Part shown: in pieces, positions 15,689 to 17,550 of the stretch
How positions within the stretch are numbered: the first letter of the stretch is position 1
How the letters are laid out: each line of letters opens with the position of its first letter
DNA from: Desulforhopalus sp.
GTDB lineage: Bacteria; Desulfobacterota; Desulfobulbia; Desulfobulbales; Desulfocapsaceae
Direction of reading: 5' to 3'
Assembly: GCA_023231425.1 (NCBI GenBank)
Contig: JALNVI010000061.1
Coordinates: 1-17,550 of the forward strand
Length of the DNA stretch: 17,550 nucleotides
Notes under the pieces: generated by a model
Seen by the model: only the letters and a program-made list of their open reading frames with translations
The model's database searches: none
Told to the model about the DNA's origin: nothing
Position numbers and translations under genes: made by a program

Positions 15689-16079
15689 AATGGATGTATG
15701 GGGACCTTGACAACCAGTCTTTCGCCCATCTCTTTTGTACAGTCAAAAATTTATCTTCAGAAATAATACCATTTACATTTTGTATTGACCAGAGAGCGCG
15801 ACCATCACCATTGATGAAAAAATCGGTACGGCGGCGGTTTCCCGTAATGTCGTTGTGTAGACAAGGCATCTGTAGCCGAGATGGGGTTTTCTTAAACGGG
15901 GTCATAACTTAATAGGATTGGTATAAGCGCCAGGCTCCAGGTAAGCGCCAGGCTCCAGGTAAGCGCCAGACTCCGTTATCAATCATGGCTGTAATACATT
16001 TCCTCCTGTGCCTCGAATATGAACGAATGCAGGATGTTTCAAGGTACCCAGATAACAAACAATGACAGGATCTTTCGAT
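15689..16079. other. Gap between helicase and GIY-YIG gene, with two competing small ORFs and a tandem repeat
   Basis: After the helicase stop, a forward GTG-start ORF (15685-15912, 75 codons) overlaps the stop as GTGA. A reverse ORF covers almost the same bases (15663-15905, 80 codons). Neither product matches a family I know, and at most one can be real. The forward start would allow translational coupling, while the reverse product (containing RRRTDFFINGDGRALW) looks somewhat more protein-like. No clear terminator follows the helicase. The region is also the site of the 18-bp repeats at 15924-15974. Confidence 0.4.
15924..15974 (+). repeat. 18-bp tandem repeat, almost three copies
   Basis: The unit TAAGCGCCAGGCTCCAGG occurs at 15924-15941 and 15942-15959, then 15 bases of a third copy at 15960-15974 with one change (GGC to GAC). 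The second and third copies are preceded by G, giving GTAAGCGCC at the junctions. IS66-family insertion sequences have ends that begin GTAAGCG, so these could be stacked IS66-like ends, but no transposase is visible. The copies are non-coding. Confidence 0.9.
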
Positions 16080-16931
16080 ATGGCAGCATCAACCTTAAAA
16101 CTGTTCCTCCCCCAGGGTGACCCAAAAGGTTTACGGACCGCAGAAGTCTCCAATTGGACCGGCAAGGCGATAGCTGCACCTCGATCGGAATTTAAAGAAC
16201 TCCTGCAAAGAGATGAATTACAAAGTTCCGGAATATATTTTCTGCTCGGTACTGACCCTGAAACCGGGGGTGCGATGGTCTATATCGGTGAAGCAGAGGT
16301 AATTAAGGATAGAATTAAATGCCATACTGACAAGGATTTCTGGATACAAATTGTTGTCTTTGTCAGTAAAGATGAAAACCTCACTAAAGCCCATATCCGA
16401 TATCTTGAAGGTAGACTTCTTGAAATCGCGAAAGATGTAGGAAGGGTAAAACTCTTCAATAGCCAATCAAGTGGTTCGAGGCTGCCTGAATCAGATCAGG
16501 CTGATATGGAAGTTTTTCTTTCTCTGGTCTGCCTGGTGCTTCCTGTGATGGGGTCCGATATGCTCACTCCTGTTAAAACGAGTGAGGTGAGCAAACAAAA
16601 AAAGAATACCTTATTTTGTGAAACCAAAGGACTGAAAGCTTCTGGAATGCGTACACCGAATGGTTTTGTTGTTTTCAAGGGATCACAAGCTGTCCTTACT
16701 GAACGACCTTCCGCGTCAAAAACACATCCTGGGTATATGGCCCAGAGAGCTAAGCTTATAGATAGTGGATCGCTCACACCACAAACAGATAATTTGGTTT
16801 TCACTGTAGATGTAGAATTTTCCAGCCCCAGTGCTGCTGGAGCGATCATTGTCGGCGGCGGCGCTGCTGGCCCAATGCTCTGGCGCGACAAAACAGGAAA
16901 GACGTTGAAGGAAATTGAACAGGAGATCTAG
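16080..16931 (+). CDS. GIY-YIG nuclease-like protein with C-terminal DUF4357 domain
   Basis: The 283-residue protein has a GIY-YIG endonuclease fold and a DUF4357 tail. The GIY motif is GIYFLLG (51-57), YIG is VYIGEAE (67-73), followed by the conserved Arg in KDRIKCH and Glu in RYLEGRLLEIA, so the catalytic set looks complete. DUF4357 covers the last 60 or so residues (VEFSSPSAAGAIIVGGGAAG ... WRDKTGKTLKEIE). Proteins of this layout are common passengers in restriction and defence islands, and a DNA nuclease role is inferred. I chose ATG 16080 because AGGA lies about 10 nt upstream and relatives begin close to the KLFLPQGDPKGLR segment; ATG 16062 would add six residues. It lies 391 nt after the helicase, so it is probably transcribed separately from the operon or is an accessory gene. 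It ends in TAG, the only TAG stop among the intact genes here. Confidence 0.88.
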   Translation: MAASTLKLFLPQGDPKGLRTAEVSNWTGKAIAAPRSEFKELLQRDELQSSGIYFLLGTDPETGGAMVYIGEAEVIKDRIKCHTDKDFWIQIVVFVSKDENLTKAHIRYLEGRLLEIAKDVGRVKLFNSQSSGSRLPESDQADMEVFLSLVCLVLPVMGSDMLTPVKTSEVSKQKKNTLFCETKGLKASGMRTPNGFVVFKGSQAVLTERPSASKTHPGYMAQRAKLIDSGSLTPQTDNLVFTVDVEFSSPSAAGAIIVGGGAAGPMLWRDKTGKTLKEIEQEI

Positions 16932-16936
16932 CTTGT

Positions 16937-17059
16937 ATGTGGTTTCGCCGGGAAGTCTCTGCAGAAATTGCCAGGGTCCATGCAGAAAGTGAAGTTGAAA
17001 AGGACCGCCTTGTCAAAATGTCCATCATCCGAAGGCTGGGCATCGCCGTTTCAGATTGA
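16937..17059 (+). CDS. Possible 40-residue protein downstream of the GIY-YIG gene
   Basis: ATG 16937 opens a 40-codon frame (MWFRREVSAEIARVHAESEV, then EKDRLVKMSIIRRLGIAVSD) that begins 5 nt after the GIY-YIG stop. An AGGAG lies about 11 nt upstream, inside the end of that gene. The product is charged and helical, without membrane segments or a signal peptide, and I do not recognise a family. The amino-acid make-up looks protein-like. It could be a small coupled protein or the surviving start of a truncated gene. Confidence 0.35.
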   Translation: MWFRREVSAEIARVHAESEVEKDRLVKMSIIRRLGIAVSD

Positions 17060-17398
17060 ATGTCATGTCTTTTACAGGTCTCTTAAGTTCTATGAGCCTT
17101 TGACCCCGCCAAATCGAACGGAATCACTGCGTATACAGCTATATTTCACCGGGATGGACTAAACTGTCACGGGTGAAGCATGTTATTTGTCGATAAATAA
17201 CAGCATCTTGAGTACTCCACCCTGCCGGCTGATCGCCGACCACTTGCCACCAATGCGGAGGCAGATGATCTTGTTTTGTTTGGTGTAAAAATGGTGTAAC
17301 AATTCACCTGCACCAACACCAACTAATGACCAATCAATTGTCCAGTTTATAGTACTAAAAACTGGACATTCACCGGTTGCGATGTTATTCTTTTTATT
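17060..17398. other. Non-coding flank before the antitoxin gene
   Basis: About 340 bases with no convincing gene. It contains an AT-rich inverted repeat, TGTTATTT (17181-17188) with AAATAACA (17195-17202). Near 17280-17322 there are several short TGGTGT/ACACCA words in both orientations, and the dyad at 17339-17368 comes just before the last gene. The reverse strand of about 17190-17280 has a short open frame (ICLRIGGKWSAISRQ) that may be a gene relic; I cannot place it. Confidence 0.45.
17339..17368. promoter_or_regulatory. Inverted repeat, possible operator of the AbiEi-like antitoxin
   Basis: TGTCCAGTTT (17339-17348) and AAACTGGACA (17359-17368) are perfect 10-base arms around ATAGTACTAA, itself nearly symmetric. 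A TATAGT (17348-17353) inside could serve as a -10 element, so binding would block transcription. It ends 30 bases before the start of the DUF6088-like gene. AbiEi-type antitoxins are known to repress their own operons by binding inverted repeats upstream, which fits this site. Confidence 0.5.
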
Positions 17399-17550
17399 AT
17401 GAATATATCTGATATAATAAGGTCTAAGGTGGCTAGATTCTCCAAAGGCTATGTCTTTACCTTTAATGATTTTGTCGACATGGTAGAGAGCAAGGAGGGC
17501 TTGATTAAAGCTTTGAATAGACTTGCTGCGTCTGGAGAAATCGCAAAACT
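17399..17550 (+). CDS. DUF6088/AbiEi-like type IV antitoxin, N-terminal part (cut by window end)
   Basis: ATG 17399 opens a frame running off the window (50 complete codons): MNISDIIRSKVARF, KGYVFTFNDFVDMV, KALNRLAASGEIAKL. The order of a helix, G-x-V-F-T-xx-D-F, then A-L-x-R-L-xx-x-G-x-I-x-x-L is the winged-helix start of DUF6088 and AbiEi-like proteins. These are antitoxins of type IV toxin-antitoxin systems whose toxins are AbiEii-type nucleotidyltransferases. A toxin gene would be expected next, outside the window. No clear ribosome-binding site is seen before this ATG, so the start is less certain. The gene is AT-rich compared with the defence operon. Confidence 0.65.
   Translation, partial: MNISDIIRSKVARFSKGYVFTFNDFVDMVESKEGLIKALNRLAASGEIAK

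Noticed and set aside
16062..16079. Upstream start ATG 16062 for the GIY-YIG protein
   Set aside because: ATG 16080 has AGGA at suitable spacing and better fits the family start; the six extra residues have no support.

Overview
The window looks like a bacterial chromosome, most likely from a Desulfobacterota (deltaproteobacterial) species. The clues are a PAS histidine kinase starting with MAEKPTYEELEQRI, a start I associate with Desulfobacteraceae sensor kinases, an smpB-ssrA pair, and a tmRNA tag ending in AVAA. The genus is not resolved.

Bases 1-1102 are core genome: the last codons of a probable PilB/GspE-type secretion or pilus ATPase, smpB, and an intact ssrA (tmRNA) gene with a strong hairpin terminator. 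The ssrA 3' end is a classic integration site. A shortened copy of it ends at 4400 and is followed at once by a second strong terminator. The segment 1036-4400 therefore looks like an old integrated element. It carries an orphan hybrid histidine kinase with three PAS domains (1385-3775), an unrecognised reverse-strand ORF, and no integrase.

Bases 4595-15688 form a tightly packed forward operon. It begins with an excisionase-type helix-turn-helix gene interrupted by an in-frame TAG. It continues with a DUF499 ATPase, a DUF3780 protein, an AlbA_2/Schlafen-type protein with a GHKL ATPase fold, a DUF1156 DNA N-methyltransferase and a PLD-SNF2 helicase. Gaps and overlaps are 19 nt or less. The helicase, methylase and ATPase with DUF3780 match the published Hma (helicase-methylase-ATPase) antiphage family. 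The AlbA_2/GHKL gene in the middle is the least standard part: it has five perfect 12-bp repeats coding for TGQV. By family knowledge, the methylase should mark self DNA while the DUF499 ATPase and PLD-helicase act on unmodified invading DNA. That division of labour is inference.

Bases 15689-17550 are a patchy defence-island flank. They hold an 18-bp tandem repeat, a GIY-YIG nuclease with a DUF4357 domain, a possible 40-residue ORF, repeat-rich non-coding DNA, and the start of a DUF6088/AbiEi-like antitoxin behind a 10-bp dyad. The system is best described as a variant of a known defence family with unusual internal features, not as a wholly unknown one.
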